NCBI RefSeq assembly: GCF_018128905.1
Contig: NZ_CP063808.1
Location: forward strand, 2,356,001-2,420,000
DNA length: 64,000 nt
Origin: Streptomyces sp. A2-16
GTDB lineage: Bacteria > Actinomycetota > Actinomycetes > Streptomycetales > Streptomycetaceae
Direction of reading: 5' to 3'
Shown here: positions 7,970 to 17,202 of the stretch, one piece after another
Position numbering within the stretch: position 1 is the first letter of the stretch
Layout: every line of letters begins with the position of its first letter
The notes under the pieces: model-generated
Told to the model about the DNA's origin: nothing
The model's database searches: none
Seen by the model: the letters and a program-made list of their open reading frames with translations, nothing else
Position numbers and translations under genes: made by a program

Positions 7970-9073
7970 GTGAACACGCTCATGCGTCGTGTGGCCGTAT
8001 CCGTCGCGATCTCGGCGCTCGCCGTCTCGGCCGCGGCCTGTGGCAAGGCCGGCGACGACGACAACGGCAGCGACAGCAGCAGCTCGGGCTCGGGCAGCAA
8101 GTCGATCGGCCTGCTCCTGCCCGACAACGTCACCGCGCGGTACGAGAAGTTCGACAAGCCGTACTTCGAGGACAAGGTCAAGGAGCTGTGCAGCGACTGC
8201 ACCGTCTCCTACGCCAACGCCGCGGCCGACCCGGCCAAGCAGGCCCAGCAGATGAGCAGCATGGTCACCAAGGGCGTCAAGGTGATCGTGGTCTCGGCGC
8301 AGGACTCCGCCGCCATCAAGTCCTCCATCGCCTCCGCGGTGAGCAAGGGCGTCAAGGTCGTCGCGTACGACCGTCTGGCCCAGGGCCCGGTCTCCGCGTA
8401 CGTCTCCTTCGACAACGTCAAGGTCGGCGAGCTCCAGGGCCAGGCGCTGCTGGACGCGCTCGGCTCCAAGGCGACCCCGAAGGCCAAGGTCGTCATGATC
8501 AACGGTGACGACGCCGACCCGAACGCCGGTCAGTTCAAGGAGGGCGCGCACAAGGTCCTCGACGGCAAGGTCGACATCGCCTACGAGCAGTCCGGCCTGT
8601 GGAAGGACACCGTCGCCGCGCAGAAGATGTCCGCGGCCATCACCCAGCTGGGCGCCAAGAACATCGCGGGCGTCTACGCCGCCAACGACGGCATGGCCGG
8701 TGGTATCGCCAACACCCTCAAGGGCGCGGGCATCAGCACCATCCCGCTGACCGGTCAGGACGCCGAGCTCGCCGCCATCCAGCGGATCGTCGCCGGCACC
8801 CAGTCCGCCACGGTCTACAAGGCCTACAAGCCGGAGGCCGACACCGCCGCCGAGCTCGCGGTCAACCTGCTCCAGGGCAAGGACATCAAGTCCCTGGCCG
8901 ACACCGAGGTCACCAGCGGTTCCGGCGACAAGGTCCAGGCGAAGCTCCTGACCCCGGTCTCGGTCACCGTGAAGAACATCAAGGACACGGTCGTCAAGGA
9001 CGGTCTGTACACCGTCGCCCAGATCTGCACCGCGGACTACGCCGCCGCGTGCAAGAAGGCCGGCCTTCAGTAA
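7970..9073 (+). CDS. xylF: Xylose-type sugar-binding lipoprotein XylF
   Basis: Periplasmic-binding-protein family 4 (RbsB/XylF-like) lipoprotein that captures sugar, probably xylose, for the XylFGH importer. 367 residues with a short signal peptide and lipobox SAAAC, then a Gly/Ser/Asp-rich linker and a binding domain with IGLLLPDN, VVAYDRLAQGPVSAYVSFDN and GVYAANDGMAGG. The GTG at 7970 is preceded by AGGGAGG with 8-nt spacing. The gene starts an operon with xylG and xylH, directly downstream of rok7B7. The stop is followed by a long stem-loop before xylG. Xylose specificity is inferred from the conserved order with rok7B7. Confidence 0.87.
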   Translation: MNTLMRRVAVSVAISALAVSAAACGKAGDDDNGSDSSSSGSGSKSIGLLLPDNVTARYEKFDKPYFEDKVKELCSDCTVSYANAAADPAKQAQQMSSMVTKGVKVIVVSAQDSAAIKSSIASAVSKGVKVVAYDRLAQGPVSAYVSFDNVKVGELQGQALLDALGSKATPKAKVVMINGDDADPNAGQFKEGAHKVLDGKVDIAYEQSGLWKDTVAAQKMSAAITQLGAKNIAGVYAANDGMAGGIANTLKGAGISTIPLTGQDAELAAIQRIVAGTQSATVYKAYKPEADTAAELAVNLLQGKDIKSLADTEVTSGSGDKVQAKLLTPVSVTVKNIKDTVVKDGLYTVAQICTADYAAACKKAGLQ

Positions 9074-9134
9074 GAGCCGCTGAGCCCCGGGGCGCGTCCT
9101 TCGACGGACCCGCCCCGAGGCCGGCACCGAGCCT

Positions 9135-9184
9135 GTCCGGCGCCCGCACCGCCTTCATACCCCGCTGCGGGGCGGGCGCCGGAC
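9135..9184 (+). promoter_or_regulatory. Intercistronic stem-loop between xylF and xylG
   Basis: GTCCGGCGCCCG (9135-9146) pairs perfectly with CGGGCGCCGGAC (9173-9184), and the loop itself contains CCCCGC/GCGGGG. It sits in the 297-bp xylF-xylG gap, where I see no other gene. Like the ngcE-ngcF palindrome, it probably limits or protects transcript so that XylF exceeds XylGH. Confidence 0.7.
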
Positions 9185-9370
9185 GGAAGCATGACGGACG
9201 CAGCCGTTGCCAAGAGGCATCGGTCGCGCGCATGTTCGACTTGTAAATCGGTGCTTGCGGCACAACTCGTCAGTCGAGTGCTACGAGCCCAGTGCCCCGA
9301 GCACGACCCCTCCGCGCCTTACCCCAAGCGCGGCATCCCCGCCGGTCAGGCGGCGAAGGAGATGGTTAAC

Positions 9371-10153
9371 GTGTCCGCTACGCCCGTGCTGGCGTTGCGC
9401 GGAGTCTCCAAGCGATTCGGTGCGGTGCAGGCCCTCACCGATGTCGAACTGGAGGTCCACGCCGGAGAAGTGGTCGCCCTCGTCGGCGACAACGGCGCCG
9501 GAAAGTCCACGCTGGTCAAGACGATCGCCGGTGTCCACCCCATCGATGAGGGTGTCATCGAGTGGGACGGCAACCCGGTCAGCATCAACAGGCCGCACGA
9601 CGCCCAGGGACTCGGCGTCGCGACGGTCTACCAGGACCTCGCCCTGTGCGACAACCTCGACGTGGTCGGCAACCTCTACCTCGGACGCGAGCTGCTGCGC
9701 CGTGGTGTGATCGACGAGGTCACGATGGAGCAGAAGGCGCGCGAGCTGCTGGACACGCTCTCCATCCGCATCCCGAGTGTGCGCATCCCGATCGCGAGCC
9801 TCTCCGGCGGTCAGCGTCAGGTCGTCGCCATCGCGCGCGCCCTGATCGGCGACCCCAAGGTCGTGATCCTCGACGAGCCCACCGCCGCCCTCGGCGTCGA
9901 GCAGACCGCACAGGTCCTCGACCTCGTCGAGCGGCTGCGCGAGCGCAACCTCGGCGTCATCCTGATCAGCCACAACATGGCCGACGTGAAGGCGGTCGCC
10001 GACACCGTCGCCGTGCTGCGGCTGGGCAGGAACAACGGTTCCTTCTCGGTGAAGGACACCAGTCAGGAAGAAATCATCTCCGCGATCACGGGTGCCACGG
10101 ACAACGCCGTGACCCGTCGTGCGGGACGTCGCAGCGCGGAGGCGGCAAAGTGA
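9371..10153 (+). CDS. xylG: Sugar ABC transporter ATPase XylG (single-domain)
   Basis: Cytoplasmic ATPase of the XylFGH importer, 260 residues with one nucleotide-binding domain: Walker A GDNGAGKST, signature LSGGQRQ, Walker B VVILDEPTAAL and H-loop ISHN. Enteric XylG/RbsA proteins have two fused domains (about 500 residues); the single-domain form is usual for actinobacterial transporters of this class, which may act as homodimers. I choose GTG 9371, 9 nt after AAGGAG (9356-9361); ATG 9362 is only 0-1 nt from that site. The final TGA overlaps the xylH GTG by 4 nt. Confidence 0.87.
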   Translation: MSATPVLALRGVSKRFGAVQALTDVELEVHAGEVVALVGDNGAGKSTLVKTIAGVHPIDEGVIEWDGNPVSINRPHDAQGLGVATVYQDLALCDNLDVVGNLYLGRELLRRGVIDEVTMEQKARELLDTLSIRIPSVRIPIASLSGGQRQVVAIARALIGDPKVVILDEPTAALGVEQTAQVLDLVERLRERNLGVILISHNMADVKAVADTVAVLRLGRNNGSFSVKDTSQEEIISAITGATDNAVTRRAGRRSAEAAK

Positions 10154-11466
10154 GCGACACATCGAAGGTTTCCAAGGCGGACGCGGAGGCGCAGACCACG
10201 GTCGCCCCCGCCGACGACCCCACCGCGGCACCGGTCTCGGTGGTCGACCCCCGGCTGCTGGTCCGCGAAGAGGGCTTCAAGGGCTACTGGACCGAGTTCA
10301 CGCGCAAGGTCAAGGGCGGTGAGCTGGGCTCGCTGCCGGTGGTGGTCGGCCTGATCGTCATCTGGGCGATCTTCCAGTTCAAGAACGACCGCTTCCTGAG
10401 CGCCGACAACGTCTCCAACATCAGCTACTACCTGTCGGCCACCGGCATGATCGCCATCGGCCTGGTGTTCGTGCTGCTGCTCGGCGAGATCGACCTGTCG
10501 GTCGGTTCCGTCAGCGGCCTGGCCTCCACCCTGTTCGCGGTGTGGGTCGTGAACAACGGCATGAACGTCTGGCTGGCACTGATCCTGGCGGTCGTCACCG
10601 GTATCGCCATCGGCTCCCTGCACGGCTGGTTCTTCGCCAAGGTCGGCGTACCGGCGTTCGTCGTCACCCTGGCCGGTCTCCTCGGCTGGAACGGTCTGAT
10701 GCTGTGGCTGCTGGGCTCCAGCGGCACCATCAACATCCCGTCCGACTCGGGTCCGATCCACCTGTTCGGCCAGAGCTCGTTCTTCATGGACCAGGCGATC
10801 ATCGGCGCGTACCTGCTGGCCGGCCTCGCCGTCGTGCTGACCCTCGTCGGCAACTTCAACGAGCAGCGGCGCCGCAAGGCCGCCGGCGTGCCCTTCCGGC
10901 CGACCGTCGAGATCCTGGTCCGCGTCGGCGCGCTCGCCGTCGCGTCCTTCCTGGCCGCCGCCGTGCTCAACAACGCGGCCGGTGTCTCCAACTCGCTGGT
11001 GATCTTCCTGGCGGCTCTGGTGGTCGTCGACTTCGTGCTCCGCCGCACCACGTACGGCCGTCAGGTCTTCGCGGTGGGCGGTGGCATCGAGGCCGCGCGA
11101 CGTGCCGGTATCAACGTGCCGATGGTCCGTATCACCGTGTTCGCCATCTCCGGCGGGTTCGCCGCGATCGGCGGTATGTTCTTCGCCGGTCAGACCGCGA
11201 GCGCGACGCTCAGCGCCGGCGGCGGCAACACCCTGATGCTCGCCATCGCGGCGGCCGTCATCGGCGGTACGAGCCTGTTCGGCGGCCGCGGTTCGGTGTG
11301 GTCGGCCCTCCTGGGCATGCTGGTCATCCAGTCCATCACGACCGGTCTGGACCTGCTGAACATGAACGCCTCGATCCAGTACATGATCACCGGCGGTGTT
11401 CTGCTGGGCGCGGTCGTCATCGACTCGGTGTCGCGAAGGTCTCAGAAGGCCTCGGGTCGCGGATAA
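10150..11466 (+). CDS. xylH: Sugar ABC transporter permease XylH
   Basis: Inner-membrane permease of the CUT2 importer, 438 residues with a cytoplasmic N-tail of about 60 residues and roughly ten hydrophobic segments. The BPD_transp_2 signature region is visible (LLLGEIDLSVGSVSGLAS; GGIEAARRAGINV; IGGTSLFGGRGS). The GTG start overlaps the xylG stop (GTGA) and follows GGAGG, indicating translational coupling. It is the last gene of xylFGH and is closed by a strong terminator before dxs. Confidence 0.87.
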   Translation: MSDTSKVSKADAEAQTTVAPADDPTAAPVSVVDPRLLVREEGFKGYWTEFTRKVKGGELGSLPVVVGLIVIWAIFQFKNDRFLSADNVSNISYYLSATGMIAIGLVFVLLLGEIDLSVGSVSGLASTLFAVWVVNNGMNVWLALILAVVTGIAIGSLHGWFFAKVGVPAFVVTLAGLLGWNGLMLWLLGSSGTINIPSDSGPIHLFGQSSFFMDQAIIGAYLLAGLAVVLTLVGNFNEQRRRKAAGVPFRPTVEILVRVGALAVASFLAAAVLNNAAGVSNSLVIFLAALVVVDFVLRRTTYGRQVFAVGGGIEAARRAGINVPMVRITVFAISGGFAAIGGMFFAGQTASATLSAGGGNTLMLAIAAAVIGGTSLFGGRGSVWSALLGMLVIQSITTGLDLLNMNASIQYMITGGVLLGAVVIDSVSRRSQKASGRG

Positions 11467-11494
11467 CACCGCAGGGGGCAGCCCCTCCCGGTCG

Positions 11495-11535
11495 ACAGTC
11501 CTGCCCGGCACCCTCAAGGTGCCGGGCAGGACTGT
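11495..11535 (+). terminator. Terminator after xylH
   Basis: An 18-bp perfect stem (ACAGTCCTGCCCGGCACC and its complement) encloses the 5-nt loop CTCAA. It lies 28 nt after the xylH stop and ends the operon before dxs. Confidence 0.85.
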
Positions 11536-11600
11536 TGTCGTAGAACATTAGACTCGACACACCCGGCAAGCTCGATCAGCTCTAATGCAAGGAGGCACGG

Positions 11601-13520
11601 GTGCCGCTGCTGACCCGTATCAGGGGACCGCGTGATCTGGACCGGCTCAGCCTTGAGGAGCTGGACCAGCTGGCGGAGGAGATCAGGAGCTTCCTCGTCG
11701 GCGCAGTCTCCAAGACCGGCGGCCACCTCGGCCCCAACCTCGGTGTGGTCGAGCTGACCATCGCGCTGCACCGGGTCTTCGACTCGCCCAAGGACCGGGT
11801 GCTCTTCGACACCGGTCACCAGTCCTACGTGCACAAGCTGCTCACCGGTCGCCACGACTTCTCGAAGCTGCGATCCAAGGGCGGCCTCTCGGGCTACCCC
11901 TCGCGCGCCGAGTCCGAGCACGACGTCATCGAGAACAGCCACGCCTCGACCGTCCTCGGCTGGGCCGACGGGCTCGCCAAGGCCAACCAGGTGCTCAAAC
12001 GCGACGACCATGTCGTCGCCGTCATCGGTGACGGTGCCCTGACCGGCGGTATGGCCTGGGAGGCGCTCAACAACATCGCCGACGCCAAGGACCGCCCGCT
12101 CGTCATCGTCGTCAACGACAACGAGCGCTCCTACGCGCCGACCATCGGCGGCCTCGCCAACCACCTCGCGACCCTGCGGACCACCGACGGCTACGAGCGC
12201 TTCCTGGCCCGCGGCAAGGACCTCCTGGAGCGCACCCCGGTCGTCGGCCGGCCGCTCTACGAGACCCTGCACGGCGCCAAGAAGGGCCTCAAGGACTTCA
12301 TCGCGCCCCAGGGCATGTTCGAGGACCTCGGCCTGAAGTACGTCGGCCCCATCGACGGCCACGACATCGAGGCGCTGGAGTCGGCGCTGGCCCGCGCCAA
12401 GCGCTTCGGCGGCCCGGTGATCGTGCACTGCCTCACCGAGAAGGGCCGCGGCTACGAGCCCGCCGAGCAGGACGAGGCCGACCGCTTCCACGGCATCGGC
12501 CCCATCCACCCGGACACCGGGCTGCCCATCAAGGCCTCCGCCGCCAGCTGGACCTCCGTCTTCGGCGACGAGATGGTCAAGCTCGGCCAGGAGCGCGAGG
12601 ACATCGTCGCCATCACCGCGGCCATGCTCCAGCCGGTCGGCCTGAAGAAGTTCGCGGACACCTTCCCGGACCGCATCTACGACGTCGGCATCGCCGAGCA
12701 GCACGCGGCCGTCTCCGCGGCGGGCCTCGCGACCGGTGGACTGCACCCGGTCTTCGCGGTCTACGCGACCTTCCTCAACCGCGCCTTCGACCAGGTCCTC
12801 ATGGACGTCGCCCTGCACAAGTGCGGGGTGACCTTCGTGCTCGACCGGGCCGGCGTCACAGGCGACGACGGCGCCTCGCACAACGGCATGTGGGACATGT
12901 CGATGCTCCAGGTGGTCCCGACGCTGCGGCTCGCCGCCCCGCGCGACGCCGAGCAGCTGCGCGCCCAGCTCCGCGAGGCCGTCCAGGTCAAGGACGCGCC
13001 GACCGTGCTGCGCTACTCCAAGGGCGTCGTCGGCCCCGCCGTACCCGCCGTGGGCACCGTCGGCTCCATGGACGTGCTGCGCGAGCCGGGGACGGACACG
13101 CCCGACGTGCTCCTCGTCTCCGTCGGCGCCCTCGCCCCGATGTGCCTGGAGATCGCCGGTCTGCTCGACCGGCAGGGCATCTCCACCACCGTCGTCGACC
13201 CGCGCTGGGTCAAGCCCGTCGACGAGGCCCTGGCCCCGCTCGCGGAGCGGCACCGAGTGGTCGTCACCGTCGAGGACAACTCCCGCGTCGGAGGTGTCGG
13301 CTCGGCGATCGCCCAGGCCCTGCGCGACGCGGGCGTGGACGTCCCGCTGCGCGACTTCGGCATCCCGCCGCGTTTCCTCGACCACGCCTCCCGCGCCGAG
13401 ATCATGGCCGAGATCGGGCTCACCGCCCCCGACATCGCCCGCCAGGTCACCGGCCTGGTCTCCAAGCTCGACGGCCGCTACGACAGCGCCCCGGCCGAGG
13501 TGGAGCCCGCCCGCGACTGA
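11601..13520 (+). CDS. dxs: 1-deoxy-D-xylulose-5-phosphate synthase
   Basis: Thiamine-diphosphate enzyme condensing pyruvate and glyceraldehyde-3-phosphate to DXP, the entry to the MEP isoprenoid pathway and to thiamine and pyridoxal synthesis. 639 residues, the usual length. The ThDP/Mg site reads [16 protein letters not shown]...VVNDN near residues 145-175; the transketolase pyrimidine domain carries [10 protein letters not shown] with the catalytic Glu near 370; the C-terminal transketolase domain ends near 610. The GTG at 11601 follows AAGGAGG. It has its own transcription unit between two hairpins. Streptomyces often carry a second dxs, so this copy need not be the only one. Confidence 0.95.
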   Translation: MPLLTRIRGPRDLDRLSLEELDQLAEEIRSFLVGAVSKTGGHLGPNLGVVELTIALHRVFDSPKDRVLFDTGHQSYVHKLLTGRHDFSKLRSKGGLSGYPSRAESEHDVIENSHASTVLGWADGLAKANQVLKRDDHVVAVIGDGALTGGMAWEALNNIADAKDRPLVIVVNDNERSYAPTIGGLANHLATLRTTDGYERFLARGKDLLERTPVVGRPLYETLHGAKKGLKDFIAPQGMFEDLGLKYVGPIDGHDIEALESALARAKRFGGPVIVHCLTEKGRGYEPAEQDEADRFHGIGPIHPDTGLPIKASAASWTSVFGDEMVKLGQEREDIVAITAAMLQPVGLKKFADTFPDRIYDVGIAEQHAAVSAAGLATGGLHPVFAVYATFLNRAFDQVLMDVALHKCGVTFVLDRAGVTGDDGASHNGMWDMSMLQVVPTLRLAAPRDAEQLRAQLREAVQVKDAPTVLRYSKGVVGPAVPAVGTVGSMDVLREPGTDTPDVLLVSVGALAPMCLEIAGLLDRQGISTTVVDPRWVKPVDEALAPLAERHRVVVTVEDNSRVGGVGSAIAQALRDAGVDVPLRDFGIPPRFLDHASRAEIMAEIGLTAPDIARQVTGLVSKLDGRYDSAPAEVEPARD

Positions 13521-13537
13521 CGGGGGCTCGTCCGTAT

Positions 13538-13577
13538 GGGCCGGTCGCACCACTCTTGACAGTGGTGTGACCGGCCC
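13538..13577 (+). terminator. Terminator after dxs
   Basis: GGGCCGGTCGCACCACT pairs with AGTGGTGTGACCGGCCC (one mismatch) around loop CTTGAC, 17 nt after the dxs stop. Confidence 0.85.
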
Positions 13578-13662
13578 GTTCGCGTGAATCCGCCCGCGCC
13601 GGGGCATACGACCTACGCCCCCTCTCGATCATGTCGAGGACGACACAGCGTGGGAGGTACCC

Positions 13663-15162
13663 GTGAGCAGCACCCTCTTCCGGACGAAGAAGGTCGAGCA
13701 GTCCATCCTCGATACCGAGGAGCCAGAGCACGCGCTCAAGAAGTCCTTGTCCGCGCTGGATCTGACCGTCTTCGGTGTCGGCGTCATCATCGGCACCGGC
13801 ATCTTCGTCCTGACCGGCACCGTCGCCAGGAACAACGCCGGCCCGGCGGTCGCCCTGGCCTTCGTCGTGGCCGGCGTCGTCTGCGCGCTCGCCGCGCTCT
13901 GCTACGCCGAGTTCGCCTCCACCGTCCCGGTGGCCGGATCGGCGTACACCTTCGCCTACGCCTCCCTCGGCGAACTGCCCGCCTGGATCATCGGCTGGGA
14001 CCTGGTCCTGGAGTTCGCGCTCGGCACCGCGGTGGTCGCCGTCGGCTGGTCCGGCTACATCGCCTCACTGCTGGACAATGCGGGCTGGCATCTGCCGGCG
14101 GCGCTCGGCAGCCGCGACGGAGCCGACGGCTTCGGCTTCGACATCCTCGCCGCCGCGCTCGTCCTGGTGCTCACCGCCATCCTCGTGCTCGGCACCAAGC
14201 TCTCCGCGCGCGTCACCTCGATCGTCGTCGCCGTCAAGGTGACGGTCGTCCTGACCGTGATCATCGCCGGCGCCTTCTTCATCAAGGGCGACAACTACGA
14301 CCCGTTCATCCCGAAGGCGCAGGACGTGCCCGCCGGTGACAGTCTCCAGTCGCCGCTGATCCAGCTGATGTTCGGCTGGGCGCCCTCCAACTTCGGCGTG
14401 ATGGGCATCTTCACCGCCGCCTCCGTCGTCTTCTTCGCCTTCATCGGCTTCGACGTCGTGGCGACGGCCGCGGAGGAGACCAAGAACCCGCAGCGCGACA
14501 TGCCCCGCGGCATCCTCGGCTCCCTCCTCATCTGCACGACGCTCTACGTGGCCGTGTCGATCGTCGTGACGGGCATGCAGAAGTACACCGACCTGTCCAT
14601 CACGGCCCCCCTCGCCGACGCCTTCAAGGCCACCGGCCACCCCTGGTTCGCGGGCTTCATCAGCTTCGGCGCCGCGGTCGGCCTGACGACCGTCTGCATG
14701 ATCCTGCTCCTGGGCCAGACCCGGGTCTTCTTCGCCATGAGCCGCGACGGACTGCTGCCCACGTTCTTCTCCCACGTCCACCCGAAGTTCCGGACCCCGC
14801 ACCGCCCGACCATCCTGCTCGGCGTGATCATCGCGATCGTCGCGGGCTTCACCCCGCTGAGCGAGCTCGCCGAACTGGTCAACATCGGCACGCTGTTCGC
14901 GTTCGTGGTGGTCGCGATCGGCGTGATCATCCTGCGCAGGTCCCGCCCGGACCTGCCCCGCGCCTTCCGCACCCCGTGGGTGCCGTTCATCCCGATCCTG
15001 TCGGTGGCGGCCTCCCTCTGGTTGATGCTCAACCTGCCGACCGAGACCTGGCTGCGGTTCGCGGGCTGGATGGTCCTCGGCTTCCTCGTCTACTTCCTCT
15101 ACGGCCGTAGCCACAGCCGTCTCGGACAGCGCGCGGAAACGACGGCCGACAACACGGAGTAA
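13663..15162 (+). CDS. Amino acid permease, APC superfamily
   Basis: Integral membrane amino acid transporter of 499 residues with about 12 hydrophobic helices, closest in style to cationic amino acid transporter/YfnA-like members of the APC family. The family's first-helix signature GVGVIIGTGIFVLTG lies near residues 38-52, and FIGFDVVATAAEETKNPQRDMP in the middle is characteristic. The N-terminus has the common RTKKVEQSILDTEEPEHALKK tail. The GTG at 13663 is preceded by GGGAGG. Monocistronic between two hairpins. Substrate is not determinable; cationic or small neutral amino acids are most likely. Confidence 0.88.
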   Translation: MSSTLFRTKKVEQSILDTEEPEHALKKSLSALDLTVFGVGVIIGTGIFVLTGTVARNNAGPAVALAFVVAGVVCALAALCYAEFASTVPVAGSAYTFAYASLGELPAWIIGWDLVLEFALGTAVVAVGWSGYIASLLDNAGWHLPAALGSRDGADGFGFDILAAALVLVLTAILVLGTKLSARVTSIVVAVKVTVVLTVIIAGAFFIKGDNYDPFIPKAQDVPAGDSLQSPLIQLMFGWAPSNFGVMGIFTAASVVFFAFIGFDVVATAAEETKNPQRDMPRGILGSLLICTTLYVAVSIVVTGMQKYTDLSITAPLADAFKATGHPWFAGFISFGAAVGLTTVCMILLLGQTRVFFAMSRDGLLPTFFSHVHPKFRTPHRPTILLGVIIAIVAGFTPLSELAELVNIGTLFAFVVVAIGVIILRRSRPDLPRAFRTPWVPFIPILSVAASLWLMLNLPTETWLRFAGWMVLGFLVYFLYGRSHSRLGQRAETTADNTE

Positions 15163-15177
15163 CACACGTTCCGCCTA

Positions 15178-15219
15178 CCGGCCCCGTATGTCCTGATCAG
15201 TCAGGAGATGCGGGGCCGG
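15178..15219 (+). terminator. Terminator after the amino acid permease
   Basis: CCGGCCCCGTATGTCCTGA pairs with TCAGGAGATGCGGGGCCGG around TCAG with small mismatches, 15 nt after the permease stop. The proposed -10 of the next gene begins 2 bp after the stem. Confidence 0.8.
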
Positions 15220-15220
15220 A

Positions 15221-15226
15221 TAGCGT
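15221..15226 (+). promoter_or_regulatory. -10 box for a leaderless transcript (GT-C gene)
   Basis: TAGCGT fits TANNNT and lies 7 nt before the ATG at 15234. No Shine-Dalgarno sequence precedes that ATG. Confidence 0.5.
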
Positions 15227-15233
15227 GCGGGTC

Positions 15234-16664
15234 ATGCCTGCAGAGCTCCTGCTCCCGTCACCCTCCGTGCCCGGCTCCCGTGCCGCGTACTGGAGCCGAC
15301 TGCTGCCCCCGCTCGCGGTCCTGGCCTGCGTGACGAGGTTCCCGTCCTTCACGCGCCCCCTCTGGAACCCGGACGAGGGCTACCTCGCCGTACAGGCACG
15401 GCTCCTCGCGCACGGCGGACAGCTCTACGAGACGGTCGTCGACCGCAAGCCGCCGTTCGTCCCCTGGCTCTACGAGGCAGCCTTCGCGGTGACGGGCTCC
15501 GGCACCCTGGCCGGGGTGCGGGTCCTGGCGGTCCTGGCCCAGCTCCTCACCGCCGCCCTGCTCGCCTCCCTGGCGCGCCGCCGCTGGGGCGACACGCCCG
15601 GCCGGACCGCCGGAGTGCTGTACCTGCTCGTCTCCGTCGGACTGAACCCCTTGGACGCGCAGGCAGCCACCTTCGAGGTGTTCCTCCTGCCCTGCACGGC
15701 CGCGGCGATGTGGTGCGCGGACCGGCGGCGGTGGGGCGCGGCGGGCACGGCCGTCGCCTGCGCCTTCCTCACCAAGCAGACGGGCGGGGCGGTGCTGCTG
15801 CCGGTCCTGTGGCTGTACGTCGCCGCCGGCGCGGGCCGCGCAGGGGTGCCGCCGCTCGTCGCGGGCGCCGTGCTGCCGGTGCTGTGCGCGGCGCTGGTCA
15901 CGGACCCGGCGGGCTTCGTGTTCTGGACGGTGACGGGTTCGGGGGCGTACGCGACACCGACCGGCTCCGAACTCCACGTCCTGGCACGCGGTCTGGTCAA
16001 CACCGGGATCGTGGCGGTGGCCTGCGCGGGCCTGATCGCACCCGTCGTACGGGCCCGGCGCGCACCGACGGCCGACCTGTGGCTGTGGCTGCTCGCGTCG
16101 GCGGGAGCGGTCCTGCTCGGCCTCCACTTCTTCGGCCACTACTACCTCCAACTCCTGCCACCCGCCGCCCTCCTGGCCACGGGGGCGCTCCGCACGCTGC
16201 CGTACGACCGCACGGTCACCGCGCTGCTCACGTCGGCCTGCGCGTGCGTGCTCTTCCTGACGTGGGGTGTGCTGGCCCCTCGCCCCGACCTCGACCACGC
16301 ACGCCGGGTCGCGCAGGCGGTGACGTCGCGGACGGTCCCCGGTGATCCGGTCCTGATCTGGGGGATGCACCCGGAGACGTACTGGCTGGCGGACCGCGCC
16401 CCGGCCAGCCGCTATCTGACGGCGGGACTCCTGACCAACTACAGCGGGGGCCGCGACGGCGGGCGCGTGGGGGAGAGGTATGCCATGCGGGGTGCGTGGA
16501 CCGTGTTCCGGCGGGAGGCGGTCTCGGCGGCCCTGGTGGTGGACGACTCCCGGGGCAAGCCGTACGCGCCGGAACGGGTGCGGGGCCTCCGGCGGTTGCT
16601 CTCGGCGGGGTACGAGGAGGTGGGAACGGTGGACGGGGCTGTGCTGTACGCGCGGCGGCGGTAG
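15234..16664 (+). CDS. GT-C superfamily membrane glycosyltransferase (ArnT/PMT-like)
   Basis: Polytopic membrane protein of 476 residues with about ten hydrophobic helices. The early loop LWNPDEGYLAVQARLLAHGG carries the acidic DE motif expected after TM1 of GT-C enzymes, and VVDRKPPFVPWLYE matches the ArnT/PMT_2 pattern of polyprenyl-phosphate-sugar-dependent transferases. It should use a lipid-linked sugar donor and act at the outer face of the membrane; acceptor unknown. The ATG at 15234 is preferred because TAGCGT sits 7 nt upstream with no ribosome site; GTG 15225 is the alternative. Convergent with the NYN gene; the gap holds a dispersed Streptomyces-type repeat. Confidence 0.72.
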   Translation: MPAELLLPSPSVPGSRAAYWSRLLPPLAVLACVTRFPSFTRPLWNPDEGYLAVQARLLAHGGQLYETVVDRKPPFVPWLYEAAFAVTGSGTLAGVRVLAVLAQLLTAALLASLARRRWGDTPGRTAGVLYLLVSVGLNPLDAQAATFEVFLLPCTAAAMWCADRRRWGAAGTAVACAFLTKQTGGAVLLPVLWLYVAAGAGRAGVPPLVAGAVLPVLCAALVTDPAGFVFWTVTGSGAYATPTGSELHVLARGLVNTGIVAVACAGLIAPVVRARRAPTADLWLWLLASAGAVLLGLHFFGHYYLQLLPPAALLATGALRTLPYDRTVTALLTSACACVLFLTWGVLAPRPDLDHARRVAQAVTSRTVPGDPVLIWGMHPETYWLADRAPASRYLTAGLLTNYSGGRDGGRVGERYAMRGAWTVFRREAVSAALVVDDSRGKPYAPERVRGLRRLLSAGYEEVGTVDGAVLYARRR

Positions 16665-16691
16665 GGGCGGTGGGGGCGGTCTCGTTCGGCT

Positions 16692-16738
16692 GCGGGCCGG
16701 TGGGGGTTGGCCGCGCAGTTCCCCGCGCCCCTGGGTGG
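16692..16738 (+). repeat. Dispersed intergenic repeat, copy A
   Basis: About 47 bp (GCGGGCCGGTGGGGG ... CGCAGTTCCCCGCGCCCC ... GGGTGG) between two convergent genes, 28 nt after the left stop. Nearly identical to 59559-59606 in the same orientation and also at a convergent junction. From memory, this core is common between Streptomyces genes. Confidence 0.75.
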
Positions 16739-16769
16739 GTACAGCCGGCCAGGCGTCGACCGCACCCGG

Positions 16770-17138
16770 TCAGGGACGAACCGTCCGCGGACCCGCCACC
16801 TCCGCCCCCAACTCCCCGACCCTGCGCCGCAGTTCCCGGTCCGCGGTGACCACAAGGACCGGGCGCTCACCCGCCGCCCCCGCCACCAGCTCCACCATGT
16901 GGTCGTCCCCGCTCCCCGGAGCCGACTCCACCCGCACCCCGGGCACGGAGGACACCCCCCGAGCCGCCCCCTCCACCACCAGGACGATCTCCGCGGGACC
17001 CTCACGCCCCGGCACCCCGTCCGCCGCGAGCCGGTCCCGCAACCGCTCCGCCGCTCCCCGCCGGTCCCGCCACCAGCCGTCCGGCACCGACCCGACGACA
17101 TTCGCGGCATCCACGACGACCAGCAGCACGTCACTCAT
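16770..17138 (-). CDS. NYN/PIN-like domain protein, putative ribonuclease
   Basis: Small cytoplasmic protein of 122 residues with a PIN-like fold signature: VVVDAANVVGS at the N-terminus with the first acidic metal ligand, DDHMVELV in the middle, and VVTADRELRRRVGELGAEV near the C-terminus. These Asp residues are those expected of the NYN family of metal-dependent RNases (YacP-like). I choose ATG 17138, preceded by GCTGGGGGC; an in-frame ATG at 17165 lacks a ribosome site. It converges with the GT-C gene and diverges from the hypothetical gene at 17203. Substrate unknown. Confidence 0.75.
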   Translation of the reverse strand: MSDVLLVVVDAANVVGSVPDGWWRDRRGAAERLRDRLAADGVPGREGPAEIVLVVEGAARGVSSVPGVRVESAPGSGDDHMVELVAGAAGERPVLVVTADRELRRRVGELGAEVAGPRTVRP

Positions 17139-17190
17139 GCCCCCAGCGTCCCACGACCGGCCCACCCGAGGACCGCGCCGACCGCCCGAT

Positions 17191-17196
17191 TAAAGT
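17191..17196 (+). promoter_or_regulatory. -10 box for a leaderless transcript (17203 gene)
   Basis: TAAAGT lies 6 nt before GTG 17203, with no Shine-Dalgarno between. Confidence 0.6.
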
Positions 17197-17202
17197 GGTG
17201 CC

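Noticed and set aside
9191..9370. 60-residue N-terminal extension of XylG.
   Set aside because: It crosses the intercistronic hairpin region, has no homology to ABC ATPases, and a good ribosome site precedes GTG 9371.
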